Shown here piece by piece: positions 1 through 7,703 of a DNA stretch of 32,127 bases. A program made the translations under genes and the position numbers. The notes under the pieces are model-generated. The model was given only the letters and a program-made list of their open reading frames with translations. It ran no database searches and was not told the DNA's origin. Within the stretch, counting starts at the first letter, position 1; each line of letters begins with the position of its first letter. The stretch is from Bacteroidales bacterium (GTDB lineage Bacteria; Bacteroidota; Bacteroidia; Bacteroidales; GCA-2748055). The stretch lies in assembly GCA_023138875.1 (NCBI GenBank), contig JAGLOO010000041.1:1-32127 (forward strand). Reading direction: 5' to 3'.

Positions 1-25
1 ATGTTCTCCTCAAGACTTTTAATTC
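1..25. repeat. 25-bp direct repeat shared by both window ends (left copy)
   Basis: The first 25 bases are identical to the last 25 bases of the window (32103-32127), in the same orientation. A match of this length exactly at both termini is unlikely by chance. It fits a contig that closes on itself (overlap left by assembly), one unit of a tandem duplication, or repeats flanking a mobile segment. No integrase, transposase or replication gene is visible to favour the mobile reading. Confidence 0.9.
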
Positions 26-110
26 TTTGGGGCATTTCATACCTTTATTTACTCAAAACCCCAGAGATGAAAAAGTTGTTTCTAAGTTCTATTTGTAGGA
101 GAAACTCAAT

Positions 111-635
111 ATGGCAAAAAACAAAGCAGAAAACGTAGTGCGGGAGTTGCTCACTTTTGCGGGAATCACTATCAACGGAGGCCAGCCTTATGATATTGAA
201 GTGCATAACGATGCACTCTTCAAACGGGTACTGAAAGATGAGTCCCTTGGGTTGGGGGAATCGTATATGGATGGCTGGTGGGATTGTGAAGCGCTGGACC
301 AATTTACAGACAAAATTTTACGGGCAAAATTGAATGAAAAAGTCAAAGGCAGTTTAAAATTACAATGGCATCTCCTGCGTTCAAAGATTTTCAATTTGCA
401 GAATCTCAGTCGTGCCTGTCAGGTTGCACGACAACATTACGATATTGGCAATGATCTTTTTACAGCTATGTTGGATAAACGCCTGAATTACAGTTGCGCT
501 TACTGGAAGAAAGCTAAAAATTTGGACGAGGCTCAAGAACACAAACTGGAATTGATTTGTAAAAAAATAGGGTTGAAAGAGGGAATGACTATACTTGACC
601 TGGGTTGTGGCTGGGGTTCCTTTGCCAATTGGTAA
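111..635 (+). pseudogene. cfa: Cyclopropane-fatty-acyl-phospholipid synthase, N-terminal fragment
   Basis: The 174 residues match the N-terminal half of CFA synthases, which use S-adenosylmethionine to add a methylene bridge to unsaturated acyl chains of membrane phospholipids. Visible are the family stretch RQHYDIGNDLF (about residues 106-116), the LNYSCAYW segment and the SAM-binding motif I LDLGCGWGSFA near the C-terminus. The full-length family is about 370-390 residues. Here the reading frame stops immediately after motif I (TAA at 633-635), so most of the methyltransferase fold is lost. The start has an AGGAGA at 97-102, eight bases before the ATG. It is the only plus-strand gene, is visibly more AT-rich than the rest, and has no functional link to the polysaccharide cluster. 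It is either a broken gene or one side of a rearrangement or misjoin. Confidence 0.85.
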
Positions 636-807
636 ACTACGAAGAAGTGCCTGAACTACCCGATCAAATTTTGGTCAAATTCACCCGGCCCTAAATATAC
701 CAGAATAAATTTTGTCCCAAAGCTTGAATTACAAACTCCTAACTTTGTAATTCACTTTTTAAGCCTCTCTGAATCGAAGGCGATTTGGTTTTGTATCTGT
801 CAAAAGA
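636..807. other. Intergenic junction between the CFA fragment and the operon end
   Basis: There is no complete gene here. A plus-strand frame different from that of CFA is open from about 623 to the TAA ending at 694 and reads in part NYEEVPELPDQILVKFTRP. It looks like the tail of another protein joined to the CFA fragment near 621-632. I do not recognise it. A perfect hairpin follows at 725-754. Confidence 0.45.
725..754 (+). terminator. Perfect 11-bp hairpin followed by a short T-run
   Basis: TGAATTACAAA (725-735) pairs perfectly with TTTGTAATTCA (744-754) around an 8-base loop, followed by CTTTTT (755-760). It could act as an intrinsic terminator for transcription from the left. The stem is AT-rich, so it is a weak candidate. 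On the opposite strand there is no T-run directly after it, so it is less likely to end the minus-strand operon. An insertion-sequence end is an alternative. Confidence 0.45.
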
Positions 808-2322
808 CTAAAGGACAAGCGATAATGTATCCCCTGTTCGCTCCTGCCATTGCAGGATCTCCTGGAACAGACGTTCCACCACGGGGGCATAGGATTCCTC
901 TCCGATCACATTGGTGGTTTCCATCGGGTCATTATTCAGGTCAAAGAGGAAACTTTTATCCCCCCTGCTTACCGTCAGTTTATAGCCATCCGGTGAAACC
1001 ACGCAGCGGGAAGAATTGTAAAACGCCCTACTAAGCCTTTCTGGGTCGTAGACCGACCGGTCATACTTCAGTTTGGCGTACCTTCCTTTGCCCCTTGGGG
1101 CCCATTCGATGAAAACCATCTCTTCTGGTAGCTCCCTGCCCATCAAATAGGAAGAGAGACTTTTGCCCGGGAGCTCTTCCGGGATTTCGGCCCCCATCAG
1201 TTCAAGCAAAGTGGGGACCAGGTCGATTTGACTGACCGGGTCCTCCTTGATCACCTGTTCTTTTTCCAGCCAGGGAACACGCATAAGCCACGGAACGCGA
1301 ACGGCTTCTTCGTAATTGACCTCTTTCCGAACCAGTCCGTGAGCCCCCATCATCTCTCCGTGATCGCTGGTATAGACCACGATGGTATTCTCAGCAAGGC
1401 CCAGTTCATCAAGCTTATCCAGAATCGCTCCCAGGCTCCGGTCCACCTGGCTGATCAAACCCCAGTATTTACCTGTAAGTTCCCGGATCTTCTCCTCGCT
1501 CTTTCCAAAAGTGGCCGCACAGTCCTCCTGTAAGACCCGGTAGAGCAAAGGTTCATTTTCATCAATGGGATCCCGGAAGTTTTCGGGGAGTGGGATATCT
1601 TCCCGCGAGTGAAGGTCATTCAACGGTCCGGAAAAGGGATTGTGGGGTTCCAGGAAATTCACGTATAGAACGAAGGGATTATCCCGGTTTCTTTCCAGGA
1701 AATCGATGGCCCTTTCTTCCAGGAACTTAGGTTTACAGTGTTCGATGGGCAGGGAAACCGCAAATTTTCGTGAAAAGACATTTTCTTCCACATCGGTGGG
1801 CTCATATCCCAGATCCAGCAGGAACTGGTGGTAATCACTTCGCTCGGATCGGTCCCTTCCCTCGCTGAACGAATTGTAGTAGTGATCCTCGATGGACACC
1901 CACACATCGAATCCATGCTGCCGAAAGATCTCATCTCCCAGGTGCCATTTTCCCATGTAGGCTGACCGGTACTCTTCATCCAGCAAACGAGGAAGGCAGC
2001 GGTATTTTTCGTCCAGCGGGTCCCCGTTGGAAGTGCAGTTGTTCTGGTGGGGGTACAATCCTGTCATCACCGTCGAGCGGGACGGAGTGCAGATGGCCTG
2101 GCTGACGTAGGCCTTACTGAACACAAAGGATTCTTCCGCCAGCTTGTTCAGGTTGGGGACTTGAATGATCATATTGCCATACACAGCCATGGATGCCGCC
2201 TGCTGCTGATCGGTCCACACAAACAGCAGGTTGGATTTTTCAGGGTCCGGTTTGGATCGGGTATACCCGATCATTCCGCAAATCCCCACAAATAAGAAAA
2301 GAAAAGATCTCGTAAGAACCAT
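808..2322 (-). CDS. Secreted S1-family sulfatase
   Basis: This 504-residue protein hydrolyses a sulfate ester, most likely on a sugar in the periplasm. It has an N-terminal hydrophobic signal (residues 4-20). The first metal-binding strand (NLLFVWTDQQ, about 31-40) follows, then the formylglycine signature CTPSR with Cys78, and STVMTGLYPHQNN after it. Further on come GKWHLGD (about residue 123) and YTSDHGEMMGAHG, which supplies later metal ligands. All core elements are present, so it should be active once Cys78 is matured. It is the last gene of the minus-strand run, 27 bp after the esterase-lyase gene. The TDQQ/CTPSR style suggests an arylsulfatase or N-acetylglucosamine-6-sulfatase-like subfamily. 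The substrate sugar cannot be read from the sequence. Confidence 0.92.
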   Translation of the reverse strand: MVLTRSFLFLFVGICGMIGYTRSKPDPEKSNLLFVWTDQQQAASMAVYGNMIIQVPNLNKLAEESFVFSKAYVSQAICTPSRSTVMTGLYPHQNNCTSNGDPLDEKYRCLPRLLDEEYRSAYMGKWHLGDEIFRQHGFDVWVSIEDHYYNSFSEGRDRSERSDYHQFLLDLGYEPTDVEENVFSRKFAVSLPIEHCKPKFLEERAIDFLERNRDNPFVLYVNFLEPHNPFSGPLNDLHSREDIPLPENFRDPIDENEPLLYRVLQEDCAATFGKSEEKIRELTGKYWGLISQVDRSLGAILDKLDELGLAENTIVVYTSDHGEMMGAHGLVRKEVNYEEAVRVPWLMRVPWLEKEQVIKEDPVSQIDLVPTLLELMGAEIPEELPGKSLSSYLMGRELPEEMVFIEWAPRGKGRYAKLKYDRSVYDPERLSRAFYNSSRCVVSPDGYKLTVSRGDKSFLFDLNNDPMETTNVIGEESYAPVVERLFQEILQWQERTGDTLSLVL

Positions 2323-2349
2323 ATTATAGAATTACAGATTACATGACAT

Positions 2350-4257
2350 TTAAGGTTTTACATTCAATTCATTCAGCCACAGGACCGGTTGTCTGACTGG
2401 CCATTCATCATAATACATCACATCCGGTTCATTGAACCAGGAGGATTTGTCCTTTACGTAGGGAACCATGAATTCCAGGCCACGGGCAATGGAGCGTCCG
2501 TCCGGCAATTCAAACTCCCAAAGATTGTGATCCTTGTCCGAAAGGAGCTCGCAAAGCATGGCAAAGGCCTCCAAATTGAACAATGAGTAACTGTAGGGTT
2601 TTGTGCGATGCATCTCATCTTCAAAACTCCCGTCAGGGGACATCTGCCCAGGCAACAAGGTTTCCCGGTACATGGCCCGGCAAAACTCTACCTGATCCTC
2701 ATCGCCCACAAGTTTTGCAAGGGCAGCAACCTGGACCGCCCACCATGTACTGTGGTTGTTCCCATGATCCCATTCATCGGTCCCGTAGGGATGCGTGGTC
2801 ATCCATTCCAGGTACTCCCTGAACCAGTTCCGGAGTGCGTTCAGTTCTCCTCCGGAGAGGATCCCCAGCTCCTCGAGAACCTGGATGCTCCTGGCCACCT
2901 CAATGAGATGAATGGTATCGATGATGCCTATTCCCCTGCCGGTAAACCTTCCCTGAATGGCCTGTCCGTAGAGGAGGTTGGGATTCATCATTGTTACCGG
3001 GTTGACAAACCAGGCTTTCAGGTACCTGATCGCATGACGGGCATATTTTTCCTCACCGGTTATTTTATATGCCGCTACCAGTGCCGGAACCCATATGCTC
3101 ATATTTCGCATGGCCACCCGGTGGTCCGTAAAATTTTCAGGATTGGTCTGTCCGTCTCTTCTAATATACGGACCATCGGGATTATCAGGATCGGGCCACC
3201 AGTAGTCGCCCTCGGAATAGAAATCGTTCGGTCCTCCCTTACTTCGCTCACAACTCGTAGCGGTAACCGTAACTGGCACCTCAGCAAGGTAATCGTTTGC
3301 TGCCGCCAGGATCCTTTCCCGTTCAAAGGATTCTATGTCCAGATTATCTGCGTTTTCCAGAGCCTCCGTGGCTTGTGGTATGGGATCGACTAATTCTCCA
3401 AACACAAAATCCTCAATGGCAGGTTCTCCTTTCAGGTAACCTAATGATTCTAAGAATCTATCAGTTTCCAGAACCGTTTTAATAAAGTACGGGGATTCCT
3501 TATTTTCTCTGTAATTGAAAAATCCGTGCTTTTGGCCTTCATAAACAAACAGTTCGCATCTGCTGCCCACTACCCCCATCTTCTGTTTGTAGTCCTCTGC
3601 GGTTTGCACCGGAATGAGCCGGTCTTCCGTGCCGAGAAAAATAATTGTGGAAGGCGCTCCTTTTTTGATATTGTGCCATGGCGAAAAACTGTGGTCCGGG
3701 AACTGTTCTGTTAGTTCCCCTCGCCAGCCTCCGTTTTCTTCGGTCTCGATTTTAAAAACGGGATTAAACAGCACCAGAGCGTCAGGCACACAGCTCTGCT
3801 TCAGATTATTTTTTTCCCCTTCAAATCCGATTAATAAGGCACAACTGGCTGCCAGGTGCCCCCCGGCTGAGCCTCCGGCGGCTATGATCTTATTAGGGTG
3901 TATGCCTAACTCTCTGGCATGAGATCGGACATAGCGCATGGCCGCCTTTCCATCGCTTACAGCCTGAAAGGGGGTGGAATGATGCACATTACGGATCCTG
4001 TAGTGCACATTGATCACCGTTAAGCCCCTGGAAACAAAATACTCCGTATGGCGTGCAAACTTGACGGGATTGCCACCGTTGTAACCCCCTCCATGAAAGA
4101 ACATGATTGCAGGATTCCTTCTAACAGCAGGTGATGGCTTATGAACAGAAAGATAGAGTTTGATTCCCTCTCTGGTCTCCTTGTATTTTCTTATCTCCTG
4201 GCTATAGCTGCCAATTGAGAATAAACATATGATCAATATCGTTAATCCATATCTCAT
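2350..4257 (-). CDS. Bimodular carbohydrate esterase and alginate-lyase-superfamily polysaccharide lyase
   Basis: This is a 635-residue fusion. A signal peptide (MRYGLTILIICLF..., about 1-20) is followed by an alpha/beta-hydrolase of the acetyl-xylan-esterase/lipase type. Its marks are the oxyanion motif HGGGYNGG, the nucleophile motif GGSAGG with Ser130, the acid in GTEDRLIP and the base in GQKHGFF. From about residue 300 a second domain begins with a conserved PNDFYSEGDYWWPDP segment. It contains GNNHSTWW (Asn501-His502), as in alginate lyases of PF05426 (PL5 and PL38-like (alpha/alpha) toroids). The likely job is to deacylate and cut a uronic-acid chain, leaving unsaturated ends for the GH88 and GH105 modules. 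I chose the ATG at 4257. An in-frame GTG at 4284 would add nine residues before a clean signal peptide. Esterase-lyase fusion is unusual. Glucuronan, alginate-like and ulvan-like backbones are all possible. Confidence 0.85.
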   Translation of the reverse strand: MRYGLTILIICLFSIGSYSQEIRKYKETREGIKLYLSVHKPSPAVRRNPAIMFFHGGGYNGGNPVKFARHTEYFVSRGLTVINVHYRIRNVHHSTPFQAVSDGKAAMRYVRSHARELGIHPNKIIAAGGSAGGHLAASCALLIGFEGEKNNLKQSCVPDALVLFNPVFKIETEENGGWRGELTEQFPDHSFSPWHNIKKGAPSTIIFLGTEDRLIPVQTAEDYKQKMGVVGSRCELFVYEGQKHGFFNYRENKESPYFIKTVLETDRFLESLGYLKGEPAIEDFVFGELVDPIPQATEALENADNLDIESFERERILAAANDYLAEVPVTVTATSCERSKGGPNDFYSEGDYWWPDPDNPDGPYIRRDGQTNPENFTDHRVAMRNMSIWVPALVAAYKITGEEKYARHAIRYLKAWFVNPVTMMNPNLLYGQAIQGRFTGRGIGIIDTIHLIEVARSIQVLEELGILSGGELNALRNWFREYLEWMTTHPYGTDEWDHGNNHSTWWAVQVAALAKLVGDEDQVEFCRAMYRETLLPGQMSPDGSFEDEMHRTKPYSYSLFNLEAFAMLCELLSDKDHNLWEFELPDGRSIARGLEFMVPYVKDKSSWFNEPDVMYYDEWPVRQPVLWLNELNVKP

Positions 4258-4303
4258 AATATTCCATTTAAATTGACATTTCACATTAATTAAATCCGGA
4301 GCT

Positions 4304-6766
4304 TTACTTGACTATAATCTTTTGTGATATTACAGCTTGAGGCCCTTTGAACCTCAACATAACTACCTGGTTCTTGAACCCTTCGGGGACCGATACATGC
4401 CGTATGGAACCCCCTGTCACTCTTTCCCTGTAATGGATCCTCCCAAACATATCAATCAATTCCACATCCACGGACTCTCCTTCCAGGGCCGTCAGGTCGA
4501 TAATAATCTCCCTGTCCGCAGGATTCGGGTAGACTGAGATGCTTTCCAGGTATTTTGAAGTTTCCCGGATCCCGGTGGGATGGTAGCCTGCCCAGTCGGC
4601 AAGGTAGGCCCATATCCTGTTGTTCTGCTGATCTTCTGTGGCTATATTATCAAGCCCCTCCTGACCCAGGCGATCCTTTAGCTGCTGCAGGTATAGGCTT
4701 CTGGGTGTGACAGGAGTACCGTTGCTTTCCCAGAAACCATCTCCCTCTTTCACCATGGCAGTACATCCTATTCCCCAGTTCATTCCTCCCAGGGGACTCT
4801 CCACTTTAAAATTCTCCTTATAGGAATGGCAGTTCCAGAACATATTCTGAACACCTGCCCATCCATGCCCGGTGCCCATGTCCCAACGGTTCTGAACACG
4901 TATTTGTCCGCCAAATACATTGTCGTAAAGAATCCCGGCAGCCCAGCGATGATGAGGTCCGATGTCGGAATGGGTATCTGTGGCATAGCAATCCAGGAAC
5001 ACATGGGGTCCCGTTACCCTGGAATGGGTGGCAAATGAGTGCCGCCCTCCCTTTGCATAACAGCGCTGGACAAGGTTTCCGATCCCGCCGCCACTGATAG
5101 GGAAGGGGTATTTACGTCCGCCTTCAGTCAGCGATTTCGGATCGAGCATGGCGCAATCCTGAACGGTACAGAAACTGGATCTTTTGTGAAGATATACACA
5201 TGAATAACCAAAATACCTGGCGGTCATATTGCGTACCCAGCAGTTCTTTGCATTGGTGATCCGTATGGCATCCCAGCCGTGATCTTCGTCTCCGTCAAAC
5301 TTGTATTCCGATGTAATATACATGTTCTCTATACCGACGCGCTGTACCGGAAATATGGTCAGGTCTTTGAGGACCTCACCTCCGCCATACAGGTCTTGCA
5401 TGGGATCCACCAGCGGGATATCAATAAAGATGGTGTCCCCCCGCACATCGGTTATGGTTCGGTGGTGATCGATGGTATAGGATTCAGGGGTCCAGTCAGT
5501 ACACTCGGGATCGATCAGGCTGAGTGTGCTCATCTCAAGTATATCACACCACAACTGGTTCGGAGTTCTCCTGACAAATATCTTATCTCCGGGGTAAAAG
5601 GACGAAGCATCTTCAAGAACGAAGCTTCTGCTGCCCGTCCCCACATAGGGTGTGATGATCCTTTTCGTTTGATTCAAACTGGTGAAGGTGTTGTTCCAGG
5701 TCCTGGTCTCTTCCAACCAATCGTCATTCTCCGTATATGCGATAAAATTGGTACCCGTCTGACCCTCCCTGGATGCCATCACATGGATCCTGGCTGATGA
5801 CAGAGTGCCGCTCACAACATCCAGGGGAAACTTGATAAACCCGATCCTTGCCACTTCCGGATCCAGCTTTTTATAGTAGACCAGCCTGTCATGCCCGTAT
5901 ACCGTATCCCTGTATTCTGCAAGTCCCCTGACATAGGTGTCATTGGAAGGATAGATATTTATCGTATCGTTGGCAGAAAGGATTTCCGAATAGAAAACCA
6001 CCTCCAGGTAAGGAATCTTTGAGCTGTCCCCGTTTTCCTTGCTGTAGAACTTAAAGTTCCCACTTTCCATGGAATAGAACACAAAAGTGACCACCGAGTC
6101 ATTGCTTAATTCACCTGCCACCCTTTCTGTCACATCCTCCACGATCCATGTATCCACCACAGGATAATCGAATGAAGCAATTTCCGTTCCCGGATCAATG
6201 CCGTTGTCAGATTTGTACTCAACATATCCATTTATGCTGAGGAAAGCGTGTTGATATGGCGCCATTGCTACAAGTTCCGTCCCCCCGTTTGCTGCCGGCA
6301 GCTGACCTTCCCCCTTTAGGATCACTCCCGCGGTTTTGATTTCCAGCGGACCGTTCACCTTGTACAGGCCCTTTTTCAACAGAACTGCTCCTTGAAAACC
6401 ATTCATATCGGGAGACAAAGCAGAGACCTGGTTGATGGCATCCTGGATCATATTCCGGTCATCTCCCGTTCTGGATGGTTCAAGTGTGATTTTTACGGGG
6501 ATGTTTTCCGGAAGTGGCACACCGCCCCCCATGTATCCTGCAAAAGAGAAATCAGGAAGTATGTTTACCGTGGTGTCCTCTCCCCGGTTGGCATAATTCT
6601 CATAGATCAGTTTACCATCCTGACCGGGATGAACGAGCCGGCTGGTCTGCCCTCCTGCATTATGAAACGGGAACAGCACTATGATCAAGAGAACGGCTGT
6701 TATCATAAATCCGAATCCATCGCGTTTTTGGAAATTTCTCCAGGGCATGCTATACAACAGGTCCAT
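4304..6766 (-). CDS. T9SS-exported right-handed beta-helix protein with CBM96/DNRLRE-like inserts
   Basis: The protein has 820 residues. After a membrane-like signal (MITAVLLIIVLFPF) comes a pectate-lyase-like start (GDDRNMIQDAINQV, then AVLLKKGLYKVNG and GVILKGEG). Two beta-sandwich stretches follow, one with NDTINIYPSNDTYVRG and IGFIKFPLDV, which resembles the DNRLRE/CBM96 domain. The beta-helix then resumes with HGWDAIRITNAKNCWVRN, GYSCVYLH and GPHHRWAAGILYDNV. The last ~80 residues (VYPNPADREIIIDL to IIVK) form a type A T9SS sorting domain, so the protein is probably surface-bound or released. The beta-helix core belongs to a recurrent, to my knowledge uncharacterised, family. A lyase or hydrolase role is inference. 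The ATG at 6766 is preferred over an in-frame GTG at 6856, which would overlap the upstream gene. Confidence 0.8.
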   Translation of the reverse strand: MDLLYSMPWRNFQKRDGFGFMITAVLLIIVLFPFHNAGGQTSRLVHPGQDGKLIYENYANRGEDTTVNILPDFSFAGYMGGGVPLPENIPVKITLEPSRTGDDRNMIQDAINQVSALSPDMNGFQGAVLLKKGLYKVNGPLEIKTAGVILKGEGQLPAANGGTELVAMAPYQHAFLSINGYVEYKSDNGIDPGTEIASFDYPVVDTWIVEDVTERVAGELSNDSVVTFVFYSMESGNFKFYSKENGDSSKIPYLEVVFYSEILSANDTINIYPSNDTYVRGLAEYRDTVYGHDRLVYYKKLDPEVARIGFIKFPLDVVSGTLSSARIHVMASREGQTGTNFIAYTENDDWLEETRTWNNTFTSLNQTKRIITPYVGTGSRSFVLEDASSFYPGDKIFVRRTPNQLWCDILEMSTLSLIDPECTDWTPESYTIDHHRTITDVRGDTIFIDIPLVDPMQDLYGGGEVLKDLTIFPVQRVGIENMYITSEYKFDGDEDHGWDAIRITNAKNCWVRNMTARYFGYSCVYLHKRSSFCTVQDCAMLDPKSLTEGGRKYPFPISGGGIGNLVQRCYAKGGRHSFATHSRVTGPHVFLDCYATDTHSDIGPHHRWAAGILYDNVFGGQIRVQNRWDMGTGHGWAGVQNMFWNCHSYKENFKVESPLGGMNWGIGCTAMVKEGDGFWESNGTPVTPRSLYLQQLKDRLGQEGLDNIATEDQQNNRIWAYLADWAGYHPTGIRETSKYLESISVYPNPADREIIIDLTALEGESVDVELIDMFGRIHYRERVTGGSIRHVSVPEGFKNQVVMLRFKGPQAVISQKIIVK

Positions 6767-6785
6767 AATTCTTCTGTTATCAGGT

Positions 6786-7652
6786 TTACTCCAGTTCTTT
6801 AGGCTTGTCAGGGAACATGGCCACCGCTTCGTTTTCGGTTTCCATGCCTTTATCACCCACGCTTACGGTCCATTTTTCCAACCTGGATTTCATCTGATCC
6901 AGAATCCCTGTGTATGATGCATCATAAGCCAGGTTCTTTAGTTCTTCCAGATCACCAATAAGGTCGAAGAGTTCATATTCCGGCACTTTTGATACATCAC
7001 TACCCTTCGGGGGTTCGATGATGTGATTGAGATAGTGGATCAGTTTGTATTGCATCGTTACTACTGCCCTGATGGGATAAGGTTCGTATACATCATTCAC
7101 CCCCAGGCAGGTAAAACTAAGGAATAGATCCTCACGTAAGGGTTGATCCTCACCCCTCAACAGCGGCAGCAAACTAATCCCATCCATTTCTTTCCCTGGC
7201 TCAGCATCAGCAATTTCCATCAGCGTTGGCATCACATCGGTAAAGTCAACCAGCTGGTGGGTGATCGTACCGGGCTCCAAATGACTCGGCCACCTGATGA
7301 TCATCGGAACATTTACACCGGTTTCATAAAGCGTATACTTCGATCGGGGGGTATTGGATCCGTTATCACTGACATAGATAGAACTCGTGCTATATGCCCG
7401 TGTGAACCGGAGTCCTTCCGTGGCAAACTTGTCGATGTTCGGTGTCTGAACCGGATCTCCTCCATAACAACCCACCGAAGCCAAGTACTGGTCATCCGCC
7501 ACCCAGATCATGATATTCGGTTTCTCATGAATGCCTGAGGGATCCTTTTGACCGTCTCTGCTTATATTCCTGCAGTTCGTGACCAGGACCGACAGCAGCA
7601 GGAGGAATATGATATTAAAGCATCCTGTTATACCTTTCATAGTGAAATTCAT
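6786..7652 (-). pseudogene. S1 sulfatase with its catalytic core deleted in frame
   Basis: This 288-residue open frame has a lipoprotein signal (LLLSVLVTNC, Cys27) and a normal sulfatase beginning: IMIWVADDQ, then TPNIDKFATEGLRFTRAYSTSSI. It then jumps straight to YVSDNGSNTPRSKYTLYETG, which normally lies near the middle of the protein. The formylglycine signature (C-x-P/A-S-R), the KxxH region and everything between them, about 200 residues compared with the family, are absent. The join is at about residue 91-92 (near 7379). The frame stays open and the C-terminal subdomain is intact (YELFDLIGDLEELKNLA). It cannot be a working sulfatase. A residual binding role is conceivable but unsupported. 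It lies 19 bp upstream of the beta-helix gene. Confidence 0.85.
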
Positions 7653-7703
7653 TGAATTTACTGTTCAGCGATTCATTATTCCATCAGCCCGTTCAGCCCA
7701 CAA

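Noticed and set aside
45-302. Minus-strand frame of 85 codons opposite the CFA fragment
   Set aside because: It is antisense to clear CFA synthase sequence and has no recognisable features.
2608-3393. Plus-strand open frame of 261 codons
   Set aside because: It lies entirely antisense to the esterase-lyase gene, has no recognisable domain and is explained by the codon composition of the real gene.
5279-5797. Plus-strand frame of 172 codons
   Set aside because: It is a shadow of the beta-helix gene on the opposite strand.
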